Below are positions 6,595 through 12,691 of a stretch of 14,527 bases of DNA, one piece after another. The DNA lies in assembly GCA_964292325.1 (NCBI GenBank), contig CAXYVG010000087.1:1-14527 (forward strand), written 5' to 3'. Made by a program: the position numbers and the translations under genes. Numbering within the stretch: the stretch's first letter is position 1; the number at the start of each line of letters is the position of its first letter. Under the pieces are notes generated by a model. That model did no database searches and was not told where the DNA came from. It was given only the letters and a program-made list of their open reading frames with translations. Origin of the DNA: CTSoil-075 sp964292325. GTDB lineage: Bacteria > Bacillota > Negativicutes > DSM-13327.

Positions 6595-7536
6595 TTATAG
6601 ATTGTCATTAATACTCTGTAGTACGCTTGGTATATCACCAACAATATCTTGAATAATTTCATCTACCGATTTAATATTTTTAATCATACCTGAAATCTGT
6701 CCCATCATAACCGAACCGTAGTCTACATCGCCTTCGCGAGCGGCAATTTTCAGTTTGCCTGCCCCCATCTGTTCTAATTCTTCAGCAGATGCTCCACTTT
6801 TCTCCATGGTTTCATACTCTCGGGTAAATTTATTACTTAATACTCGTACCGGATGACCCGTAGCAATACCAGTCATAATGGTGGAACGATCTTTTGCTTT
6901 TAGAATTGCTGTTTTGTAATTCTCATGAGCAATACATTCTACTGACGCTACAAAACGAGTTCCAATTTGAACCCCCTGGGCACCTAGCGCCAAAGCGGCA
7001 ACAAATCCTCTCGAATCAGCAATCCCACCGGCGGCAATGACAGGAATATTTACAGCATCAACAATTTGTGGTATTAACGACATTGTGGTAATTTCACCAA
7101 TATGACCACCACTTTCTTGTCCCTCGGCAATAATAGCATCCACGCCAACTCGTTCTAAGCGTTTTGCCAATGCAACAGAAGCAACGACTGGAATGATTTT
7201 GCATCCTATTTCTTTTAATGCAGGTATATATTCACCAGGATTGCCAGCTCCTGTAGTAATAACAGGTACTTTTTCATCAATCACCACTTGCATCACTTCT
7301 TTTACAAATGGAGACATCAGCATGATATTAACACCAAAAACTTTATCCGTCAAAGTTTTTGTTTTTTGAATTTCTTTACGTAAAACATCTGGCGGCATAT
7401 GACCAGCACCAATAATGCCTAGTCCACCTGCATTAGAAACAGCGGATGCGAGCTCAGCGGTAGCCACCCAGGCCATACCACCTTGTAATATCGGATACTT
7501 TATATTTAATATACTGCAAAGTTTACTTTTAAACAA
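6595..7536 (-). CDS. fabK: Enoyl-[acyl-carrier-protein] reductase II, FMN-dependent
   Basis: The last reductive step of elongation, by a flavoprotein unrelated to FabI. The 313-residue protein follows Streptococcus pneumoniae FabK closely from memory: KYPILQGGMAWVA (13-25), NAGGLGIIG, FGVNIMLMSPFV, TTGAGNPGEY, AEGQESGGHIG with His145 (catalytic His144 in S. pneumoniae) and GDVDYGSVMMGQ. The start is TTG at 7536, with AAGGGGG about 9 bases upstream; the first 8 bp overlap the fabH end. FabK enzymes are known to be insensitive to triclosan. No FabI or FabL is in the window, so this is the likely main enoyl reductase. Confidence 0.95.
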   Translation of the reverse strand: MFKSKLCSILNIKYPILQGGMAWVATAELASAVSNAGGLGIIGAGHMPPDVLRKEIQKTKTLTDKVFGVNIMLMSPFVKEVMQVVIDEKVPVITTGAGNPGEYIPALKEIGCKIIPVVASVALAKRLERVGVDAIIAEGQESGGHIGEITTMSLIPQIVDAVNIPVIAAGGIADSRGFVAALALGAQGVQIGTRFVASVECIAHENYKTAILKAKDRSTIMTGIATGHPVRVLSNKFTREYETMEKSGASAEELEQMGAGKLKIAAREGDVDYGSVMMGQISGMIKNIKSVDEIIQDIVGDIPSVLQSINDNL

Positions 7537-8545
7537 TGTCCTTTTCCCCCTTGTACCACTTCATGACACAAGAAGCCCAAGTAAGCCCTGCACCAAAACC
7601 TACTAATACAACTATATCATCTTTTTTAATTTTACCACTTTCTACCGCTTCATTCAAAGCAATAGGAATCGATGCGGAAGATGTATTGCCATATTTATCG
7701 ACATTCACCATTACTTTTTCCATCGGTAATTTTAAACGTTTAGCAGCCGATTGAATAATTCTAATATTAGCCTGATGAGGCACTAAACAATCGATGTCGG
7801 TATGAGATAATGCAGCTTTCTCTAACGATTTAATAACCGCTTCATCCATTACCTTTGTCGCAAATTTGAAAACATCACGTCCACTCATTTGCAGGAAATG
7901 TTTTCCTTCGCTAACTGTTTCAGCGGATGCTGGTAGGCGTGAACCGCCAGCAGGCAAGTGTAAGAGATGTCCACCAGAGCCATCAGCGCCAATCTCAACA
8001 CCCAATAATCCATAACCAGTTGGAACTTCGCCCAGCACAACAGCGCCAGCACCATCACCAAATAACATGCAAGTGTTGCGATCGCTCCAGTCAAGAATTT
8101 TTGATAGAACTTCGGCACCAATAACCAATATTTTTTTATATAAGCCCGTTTGTATAAACTGGCTACCTACCACTACACTATAGGCAAAACCTGAGCAACC
8201 TGCAGCCAAATCAAAAGCTGCTGCTTTACTCGCTTTAATTTTATCTTGTACTAAACATGCTGTAGATGGAAAAAACATATCAGGAGTAGCAGTTGCTACA
8301 ATAATTAAATCAATTTCATCAGCGGTCACTCCAGCATCAAGCAATGCTTTTTCAGCAGCAATAACAGCTAAATCCGATGTAGCAATATCTTGTTCAACAA
8401 TATGACGTTCTCTGATACCTGTACGCTCCACAATCCATTCATTCGATGTATCCACTAATTTTTCTATATCTTGATTGGTAAGCACTTTGTCTGGAACATA
8501 CGTACCCATCCCAATAATACCTACCGATATATTATTCTTCTGCAC
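7529..8545 (-). CDS. fabH: 3-oxoacyl-[acyl-carrier-protein] synthase III
   Basis: Initiates fatty acid synthesis by condensing an acyl-CoA primer with malonyl-ACP. The 338-residue protein has the catalytic triad Cys117 (DLAAGCSGFAYS), His257 (VPHQANIRI) and Asn287 (YGNTSSASIP), plus the C-terminal VLVGFGAGLTWAS. The start is GTG at 8545, 14 bp inside the plsX end, with GGAAGGGG 9 bases upstream. It overlaps both neighbours (plsX and fabK), a sign of strict co-translation. Whether it prefers straight or branched primers cannot be read from the sequence. Confidence 0.97.
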   Translation of the reverse strand: MQKNNISVGIIGMGTYVPDKVLTNQDIEKLVDTSNEWIVERTGIRERHIVEQDIATSDLAVIAAEKALLDAGVTADEIDLIIVATATPDMFFPSTACLVQDKIKASKAAAFDLAAGCSGFAYSVVVGSQFIQTGLYKKILVIGAEVLSKILDWSDRNTCMLFGDGAGAVVLGEVPTGYGLLGVEIGADGSGGHLLHLPAGGSRLPASAETVSEGKHFLQMSGRDVFKFATKVMDEAVIKSLEKAALSHTDIDCLVPHQANIRIIQSAAKRLKLPMEKVMVNVDKYGNTSSASIPIALNEAVESGKIKKDDIVVLVGFGAGLTWASCVMKWYKGEKDIV

Positions 8546-9554
8546 CAGTCACAACCCCTTCCTGTGCGATATTTTCGCGAATGTGTTCTACTACTTTATT
8601 TTGCGTAAATTCATTAGCAACACGAATCGCATTTTTAATAGCCTTCGCTTTCGAACTACCGTGACAAATGATAAAACAACCATTGACGCCCAGTAGTGGT
8701 GCCCCACCATATTCAGCATAATCGAGTTTGTTTTTTAAACTCTTTAAGGCAGGCAACACCATTAGTGATGCTAGCTTAGTCAAAATACCACTATTTTTAA
8801 TCGCTTCTTTTATCAAATGCATAATAGCGCTACTTAAACCTTCACCGAGTTTTAATACTACATTACCAACAAAACCATCACAGACAACTACATCTACTGT
8901 TCCATTCGGAATATCTCTACCTTCGACATTACCAATGAACTGAATGGTTTTTAATTCTTTTAATAACGGATAGGTGGCTAACGACTGCTCATTGCCTTTT
9001 GTTTCTTCTTCTCCGATATTTAATAACCCAACACGAGGATGATTCACATGTAAAATATATTGGGCATAAATAGACCCCATCACTGCACTTTGGACCAAAT
9101 GCTTTGGTTTGCTATCAACATTTGCACCCGAATCGAGCAGAACAGTCGTTCCTGTGAGATTAGGAATAGGAGTCGCAATGGTTGGACGTTCTACCCCTTT
9201 AATGCGACCAAGACCAAATAATGCAGTTGCCACTGCTGCACCTGTGCTACCTGCAGAAACAACTGCATCACAGACGCCTTCTTTCACTAAGCGTGTTGCC
9301 ACGACAACCGATGCATCTTTTTTCTTGCGTACCGCTACACTAGGATGTTCATGCATTTCAATGATTTCACTCGCATGATGTATGCTTATACCAAGTCCAC
9401 TCCAGTTTCCGAATTCTGCCAAAATGGGCTCAATTTTCGTTTGATCTCCAACTAAAACAATTTCACAGTTATATTCTTTTGCAGCTTGTATTGCTCCTAG
9501 AACAATTTCCTTTGGTGCATAATCACTACCCATGGCATCAACCGCAACCTTCAT
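8532..9554 (-). CDS. plsX: Phosphate acyltransferase PlsX
   Basis: Makes acyl-phosphate from acyl-ACP, the donor for PlsY in phosphatidic acid synthesis; a peripheral membrane enzyme. The 340-residue protein begins MKVAVDAMGSDYAPKEIV, the family signature, and continues with VSAGSTGAAVATALF, ATPIPNLTG, LLDSGANVDSKP, LLNIGEEETKGN and VCDGFVGNVVLKLGEG. The length is normal. The ATG has GGAG 7 bases upstream. It follows fapR by 14 bp and overlaps fabH by 14 bp. The fapR-plsX order is conserved in Firmicutes. Confidence 0.97.
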   Translation of the reverse strand: MKVAVDAMGSDYAPKEIVLGAIQAAKEYNCEIVLVGDQTKIEPILAEFGNWSGLGISIHHASEIIEMHEHPSVAVRKKKDASVVVATRLVKEGVCDAVVSAGSTGAAVATALFGLGRIKGVERPTIATPIPNLTGTTVLLDSGANVDSKPKHLVQSAVMGSIYAQYILHVNHPRVGLLNIGEEETKGNEQSLATYPLLKELKTIQFIGNVEGRDIPNGTVDVVVCDGFVGNVVLKLGEGLSSAIMHLIKEAIKNSGILTKLASLMVLPALKSLKNKLDYAEYGGAPLLGVNGCFIICHGSSKAKAIKNAIRVANEFTQNKVVEHIRENIAQEGVVTGAEE

Positions 9555-9568
9555 TATCTATCTCCGTT

Positions 9569-10123
9569 TCATGGTTCTAATGAGACCATAATAAATTTTG
9601 CTCGAAAAACTTCCTGTTTCTCATTTCTAGTTTTTACCCAAATAAAATATTTATTGCCCCGTTTCCGTAGAACTTCAGCTTTTGCTACGATTTTTTCACC
9701 AACATGAATCGGGATTTTATACTTTATATTAGCAACACCAGTAAGAGCTGATTGCGCATCAATTACAGCAAGGGCTAATGAATTTGCCTGTGAAAATACA
9801 TGATGTCCACGAGCAATTTTACTTTTTTCGAATACCATGTCTGGCGTGATAGTCATAACGGAAATTCCTTGTACTCCTAGCTCTAAATCAATCAAATCAC
9901 CAATAATTTCACCACTAGCAATGGCTTGTAATCTATCTTGAGCTGTTTCTGCCATTTGCTTCGTGCGTTCACGCAATTCAGGTATACCTAACTCTAAACG
10001 ATCCAAACGAATAGTTTGCACACTAACATTAAGTAATACAGCCAATTCACCATCAGTTAAAAACGGACTCGATTCTAAATTTTCTTGAAGCATTTTTTGG
10101 CGTATTTTTTTCTGAATTCGCAA
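9569..10123 (-). CDS. fapR: Transcription factor FapR, malonyl-CoA-responsive repressor of lipid synthesis
   Basis: A 184-residue repressor that in Bacillus binds fab and pls promoters and is released by malonyl-CoA. The N-terminal winged-helix part (about 20-55) contains LTDGELAVLLNVSVQTIRLDRLELGIPELRER, nearly the Bacillus FapR sequence. The C-terminal hot-dog ligand domain has KIARGHHVFSQANSLALAVID (about 101-121). The start is TTG at 10123, with AGGTG 8 bases upstream; the next ATG, ten codons in, would trim the conserved basic N-terminus. Tandem TTAGTA sites on its own promoter point to autoregulation and control of the whole downstream operon. Confidence 0.96.
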   Translation of the reverse strand: MRIQKKIRQKMLQENLESSPFLTDGELAVLLNVSVQTIRLDRLELGIPELRERTKQMAETAQDRLQAIASGEIIGDLIDLELGVQGISVMTITPDMVFEKSKIARGHHVFSQANSLALAVIDAQSALTGVANIKYKIPIHVGEKIVAKAEVLRKRGNKYFIWVKTRNEKQEVFRAKFIMVSLEP

Positions 10124-10156
10124 TATAATATCACCTAATTTATTTTCTTATATCAT

Positions 10157-10217
10157 AAATACTAATTATTTAGTATTTAGTACTTAGTATTATAACCAGT
10201 TACTATTTAAAATGCAA
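10157..10217 (-). promoter_or_regulatory. fapR operon promoter with overlapping FapR operator
   Basis: Read leftward: TTGCAT (10212-10217), a 17-bp spacer, TATAAT (10189-10194). On the plus strand TTAGTA occurs three times exactly 7 bp apart (10170, 10177, 10184), the last touching the -10. A fourth copy in reverse (10160-10165) makes a 9-bp inverted repeat with 4-bp spacer, AAATACTAA/TTAGTATTT (10157-10178). TTAGTAC-type half sites are characteristic of the Bacillus FapR box. The operator covers the -10 and the start site (about 10182), so bound FapR would block initiation. The -35 directly abuts the T-run of the rpmF terminator. Confidence 0.82.
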
Positions 10218-10218
10218 C

Positions 10219-10270
10219 AAAAAAAACAGTGAGCAAGAAAAAAGTTTCATCAACTCTTATCTTGCTCACT
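10219..10270 (-). terminator. Terminator after rpmF
   Basis: An 11-bp stem (10228-10238 with 10260-10270) with a long 21-nt loop is followed on the minus strand by G and eight T residues (10219-10226). It starts 10 bases after the rpmF stop and separates the yceD-rpmF unit from fapR. Confidence 0.9.
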
Positions 10271-10280
10271 AAACAAAATC

Positions 10281-10463
10281 TTATTCTGCTTTTGCTTTAA
10301 TTACTACCTTACCATTATAATTACCACATTCAGGACATACTCTATGAGGCATTTTTAGTTCGTGACATTGCGGACATGCAATCAGACCAGGAACGGTTAA
10401 TTTCCAATTCGCACGACGCTTATCACGACGAGCTTTCGATGTTTTACGCTTAGGTACTGCCAT
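10281..10463 (-). CDS. rpmF: 50S ribosomal protein L32
   Basis: A 60-residue zinc-type L32 of the large ribosomal subunit. It begins MAVPKRKTSKARRDKRRANW, the family signature, and carries Cys30-X2-Cys33 and Cys43-X2-Cys46, a C4 zinc ribbon (the C+ form). The in-frame extension to 10496 is not used: the ATG at 10463 has AAGGAGG 9 bases upstream and is the universal L32 start. It follows yceD by 48 bp, the conserved yceD-rpmF pair, and ends at a strong terminator. Confidence 0.97.
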   Translation of the reverse strand: MAVPKRKTSKARRDKRRANWKLTVPGLIACPQCHELKMPHRVCPECGNYNGKVVIKAKAE

Positions 10464-10511
10464 TATTACACACCTCCTTAACAGGATTTCTATCATAGAT
10501 ACTCTGTAACT

Positions 10512-11015
10512 TCACTTTAAAAGTTGGCTTAATACTGCAAGTCTCGGATCAATACGATCATTATTACAAGAACATACTGTAGTATTAAGATTAATACCAC
10601 AATGCGGACATAAACCTTTACAACTTTTACTACATAAAACTTTTAAAGGTTCAGCTAATATGATGCTTTCACGCACTACATCAGCAATATCAATTTCATC
10701 ACCATTATAATAAGCTAAATCAGCTTCCTCATCAATCTCAACATCATTATTTTCTTGATAATCCTCACTAAAAGGAATGTCCATTTTAGTAATAAAATTT
10801 TCCAAACAACGATGACATTGATTGTTGGCTGTAGCATGAATAACGCCTTTAATTGTTAATACTCGCCCATTATTTACTAATTCGCCTGTAACCTTTATTT
10901 CACTACCAACCCAAGGGCCTTCACTTTCAAGATCTATTTTCTCAGCAGAAGTGACAAATTCAAACGTTTCTTGGCTACCAATTTCTTTCTTAGCTTTTAT
11001 AACATTAATTTTCAT
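10512..11015 (-). CDS. yceD: YceD/DUF177 family protein (YlbN-like)
   Basis: A 167-residue protein of the DUF177 family, linked in other bacteria to 23S rRNA accumulation and nearly always encoded before rpmF. Marks are Cys67-X2-Cys70 (CHRCLENF), the acidic middle (about 84-118) and the cysteine-rich end LCSKSCKGLCPHCGINLN with Cys128, 132, 136 and 139, plus Cys148 and Cys150, suggesting zinc binding. A TTG reading frame from 11030 would include its own ribosome site (GAGGTGG) and start almost at the mRNA 5' end, so the ATG at 11015, or the adjacent one at 11018, is preferred. It is the first gene after a consensus promoter. Confidence 0.9.
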   Translation of the reverse strand: MKINVIKAKKEIGSQETFEFVTSAEKIDLESEGPWVGSEIKVTGELVNNGRVLTIKGVIHATANNQCHRCLENFITKMDIPFSEDYQENNDVEIDEEADLAYYNGDEIDIADVVRESIILAEPLKVLCSKSCKGLCPHCGINLNTTVCSCNNDRIDPRLAVLSQLLK

Positions 11016-11039
11016 CATTTTCCACCTCAACCTTCATCT

Positions 11040-11068
11040 ATTATAGCTATCCCTTTACACTTTGTCAA
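11040..11068 (-). promoter_or_regulatory. Consensus sigma-A promoter of yceD-rpmF
   Basis: Read leftward: TTGACA (11063-11068), a 17-bp spacer, TATAAT (11040-11045), a full match to the housekeeping consensus in both boxes and in spacing. The expected start is near 11033, giving a leader of under 20 bases that is mostly ribosome site. The -35 lies only 4 bases beyond the upstream terminator. Confidence 0.92.
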
Positions 11069-11072
11069 TAAG

Positions 11073-11094
11073 AAAAACTCGGTTTCGACCAAGT
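11073..11094 (-). terminator. Terminator between ackA and yceD
   Basis: On the minus strand ACTTGGT, loop CGAA, ACCGAGT forms a 7-bp stem (one G-U) followed by TTTTC (11073-11077). It would stop transcripts coming from ackA just before the yceD promoter. It is also the first hairpin of repeat copy B, and its ACTTGG arm has a competing partner at 11128-11133. Confidence 0.75.
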
Positions 11095-11164
11095 CCTCAG
11101 ACGCAGGTAGAAACCTTAGTTATTCTTACTTGGAGTCAAGAAGGTGTTATGCTTTTTGATTCCG
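11075..11164 (+). repeat. Structured interspersed repeat, copy B (fullest copy)
   Basis: On the plus strand it contains hairpin 1 (11078-11093), hairpin 2 (AGGT 11105-11108, AGAA, ACCT 11113-11116) and hairpin 3 (GGAGTC 11132-11137 with GATTCC 11158-11163, a bulged A, then AGAAGGT 11139-11145 with GCTTTTT 11151-11157, loop GTTAT). Positions 11101-11164 align base for base with 1-64. The hairpin 3 changes are A-U or G-C to G-U on the plus strand, favouring a plus-strand RNA, which would be antisense to the local gene direction. Hairpin 1 pairs better on the minus strand, so the strand is not settled. It lies in the 242-bp gap between ackA and yceD; the remainder (11165-11257) is AT-rich with no further feature I can support. 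Confidence 0.7.
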
Positions 11165-11257
11165 TAAAAAAGGTTACTGTTTAGAATTAATAAAAACTCT
11201 TTGTAATAATTTGTAATTGAATCAGAAACATTGTATGATTATAAACAGAAAATGTAA

Positions 11258-12454
11258 TTATTTGTTACAAATTCTTTTTGTATCACGAGCAATGACTAAC
11301 TCTTCATTCGTAGGAATGATAAATACTTTGACTTTAGAACCATCTACGCTAATTTCACGCTCTTTACCGCGAACATTATTTTTCTCATTGTCAATTTTTG
11401 TGCCTAAATATTCTACACCATTTGCAATTTCTTCACGCATGGAAATAGAATTTTCACCAACACCAGCAGTAAAGACGATCGCATCTACACCATTCATTGC
11501 TGCTGCGTAGCTACCAATACATTTAACCACTTCATATATAAATATATCTAATGCTAATTGAGCGCGTTCGTTACCGCTTGCAGCTGCTTTTTCAATATCA
11601 CGGAAATCGCTAGACACTCCAGAAATACCTAAAACACCTGATTTTTTATTAATATAGTTATCAACTTCGTCAATTGTCATATTCTCTTTCTTCATTAAAA
11701 AAGGTATGATAGCAGGATCGATGTTACCACAACGAGTACCCATAACTAATCCTGCAAGTGGTGTAAAGCCCATACTAGTATCAATACACTGACCATTTTG
11801 GATTGCAGCGATGCTAGAACCATTTCCTAAATGACAAGTAATAATTTTCAGATCTTTATAATCTTTGCCCATCAATTCAGCAACTTTTTGTGAAACATAT
11901 TTATGAGATGTGCCATGGAAACCATAACGACGGATTCCGTGTTTTTCATATGCTTCATAAGGAAGCGCATACATATATGCTTTTTTAGGCATCGTTTGAT
12001 GAAATGCAGTATCAAAAACAGCTACTTGTGGTACATTTGGCATTAATTCTGAACAAGCATTGATGCCAGAAATATTAGGTGGATTATGAAGCGGTGCCAT
12101 TTCAATGCACTCTTCAATCGCTTTTATTACACTAGGAGTTACGAGTACGGAGTCAGAGAATTTTTCACCAGCATGCACACCACGATGACCAATTGCATCA
12201 ATTTCTTTCATGCTTGAAATCACACCATGTTTCGCATCTACCAATGCGTCTAAGACTAAACTAATACCGATCGTATGATTCTTAATATCAGCATTTATAA
12301 CCGTTTTATCTTTGCCCACAGGTTCGTGAGTCAAAACAGAACCCTCAAGACCAATCCGTTCCACTAAGCCTTTAGCCAATACCGATTCATCTTCCATTTG
12401 GAATAATTGGTATTTTATCGAAGAGCTTCCACAGTTAACAACTAAAACTTTCAT
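11258..12454 (-). CDS. ackA: Acetate kinase
   Basis: Interconverts acetyl phosphate + ADP and acetate + ATP, giving ATP from fermentation. From the ATG at 12454 the protein has 398 residues, and active-site residues fall at the Methanosarcina thermophila numbering: Asn7 (VNCGSSSIKY), Arg91 (GHRGVHAGE), Asp148 (VFDTAFH), His180 (YGFHGTSH), Arg241 (MGTRCGNIDP) and Glu384 (PTNEELVIARD). The ribosome site GGGAGG lies about 9 bases before the ATG; an in-frame extension to 12499 is not supported. No pta (phosphotransacetylase) lies next to it. A possible short leader peptide ends at its ribosome site. Confidence 0.97.
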   Translation of the reverse strand: MKVLVVNCGSSSIKYQLFQMEDESVLAKGLVERIGLEGSVLTHEPVGKDKTVINADIKNHTIGISLVLDALVDAKHGVISSMKEIDAIGHRGVHAGEKFSDSVLVTPSVIKAIEECIEMAPLHNPPNISGINACSELMPNVPQVAVFDTAFHQTMPKKAYMYALPYEAYEKHGIRRYGFHGTSHKYVSQKVAELMGKDYKDLKIITCHLGNGSSIAAIQNGQCIDTSMGFTPLAGLVMGTRCGNIDPAIIPFLMKKENMTIDEVDNYINKKSGVLGISGVSSDFRDIEKAAASGNERAQLALDIFIYEVVKCIGSYAAAMNGVDAIVFTAGVGENSISMREEIANGVEYLGTKIDNEKNNVRGKEREISVDGSKVKVFIIPTNEELVIARDTKRICNK

Positions 12455-12470
12455 ATTTAATATCCTCCCT

Positions 12471-12518
12471 TTATGTACCTGTATTATTATACAACTCATT
12501 CAAATTTCGACATCGCAA
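12471..12518 (-). CDS. Possible 15-codon leader peptide before ackA
   Basis: A strong ribosome site AGGAGG (12527-12532) lies 8 bases before a TTG at 12518. The frame reads 15 codons (MRCRNLNELYNNTGT) and ends at a TAA whose next bases are the ackA ribosome site AGGGAGG. The spacing suggests translational coupling. A weaker reading uses ATG at 12513 for five codons. The TATAAT-like box at 12486-12491 lies inside this frame and, if it were the real ackA promoter, would exclude it. Nothing in the peptide identifies a function. Confidence 0.25.
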   Translation of the reverse strand: MRCRNLNELYNNTGT

Positions 12519-12541
12519 AAAATTTTCCTCCTACATCACAA

Positions 12542-12565
12542 GAATATTTTTTTAAAAAAATATTC
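12542..12565. repeat. Perfect 24-bp palindrome between ackA and tmcAL
   Basis: GAATA, seven T, seven A, TATTC reads identically on both strands. It is in the divergent 237-bp intergenic region, about 88 bp from the ackA start and 127 bp from the tmcAL start. No gene converges here, so a terminator is unlikely; an operator or a bent A-tract element is more plausible. Confidence 0.8.
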
Positions 12566-12581
12566 AGAATTTATGTATAAT
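12552..12581 (+). promoter_or_regulatory. Candidate tmcAL promoter
   Basis: TTAAAA (12552-12557, weak -35) is followed by 18 bp and TATAAT (12576-12581); a second TATAAT overlaps at 12581-12586. The -35 falls inside the 24-bp palindrome, so a protein bound there would compete with RNA polymerase. The resulting leader would be about 100 bases and contains a small dyad, ACTTA-G-TAAGT (12635-12645). Confidence 0.4.
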
Positions 12582-12691
12582 ATAATAAAGCGATACAAAT
12601 AATTACCGAAAATGCCTTATCATAGATAGCATTTACTTAGTAAGTCGGAATAAAACGACACAATATACGAATAATAGGAGTTTGAACAAAT

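Noticed and set aside
7885..8121. 78-residue hydrophobic frame on the minus strand resembling a small membrane protein
   Set aside because: It lies wholly inside fabH in another frame and has no convincing ribosome site; its hydrophobicity is a by-product of fabH codons.
10464..10496. In-frame 11-residue N-terminal extension of L32
   Set aside because: L32 universally begins MAVPK, and AAGGAGG sits just before that ATG.
11169..11257. AT-rich near-repeats of TTTGTAATAATT type after ackA
   Set aside because: The similarity is short and imperfect in a highly AT-rich stretch, and partly lies next to the ackA 3' end; no stable structure or site could be supported.
12455..12499. In-frame 15-residue N-terminal extension of acetate kinase
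   Set aside because: It runs through the ribosome site, and the catalytic residue numbering matches the family only from the ATG at 12454.
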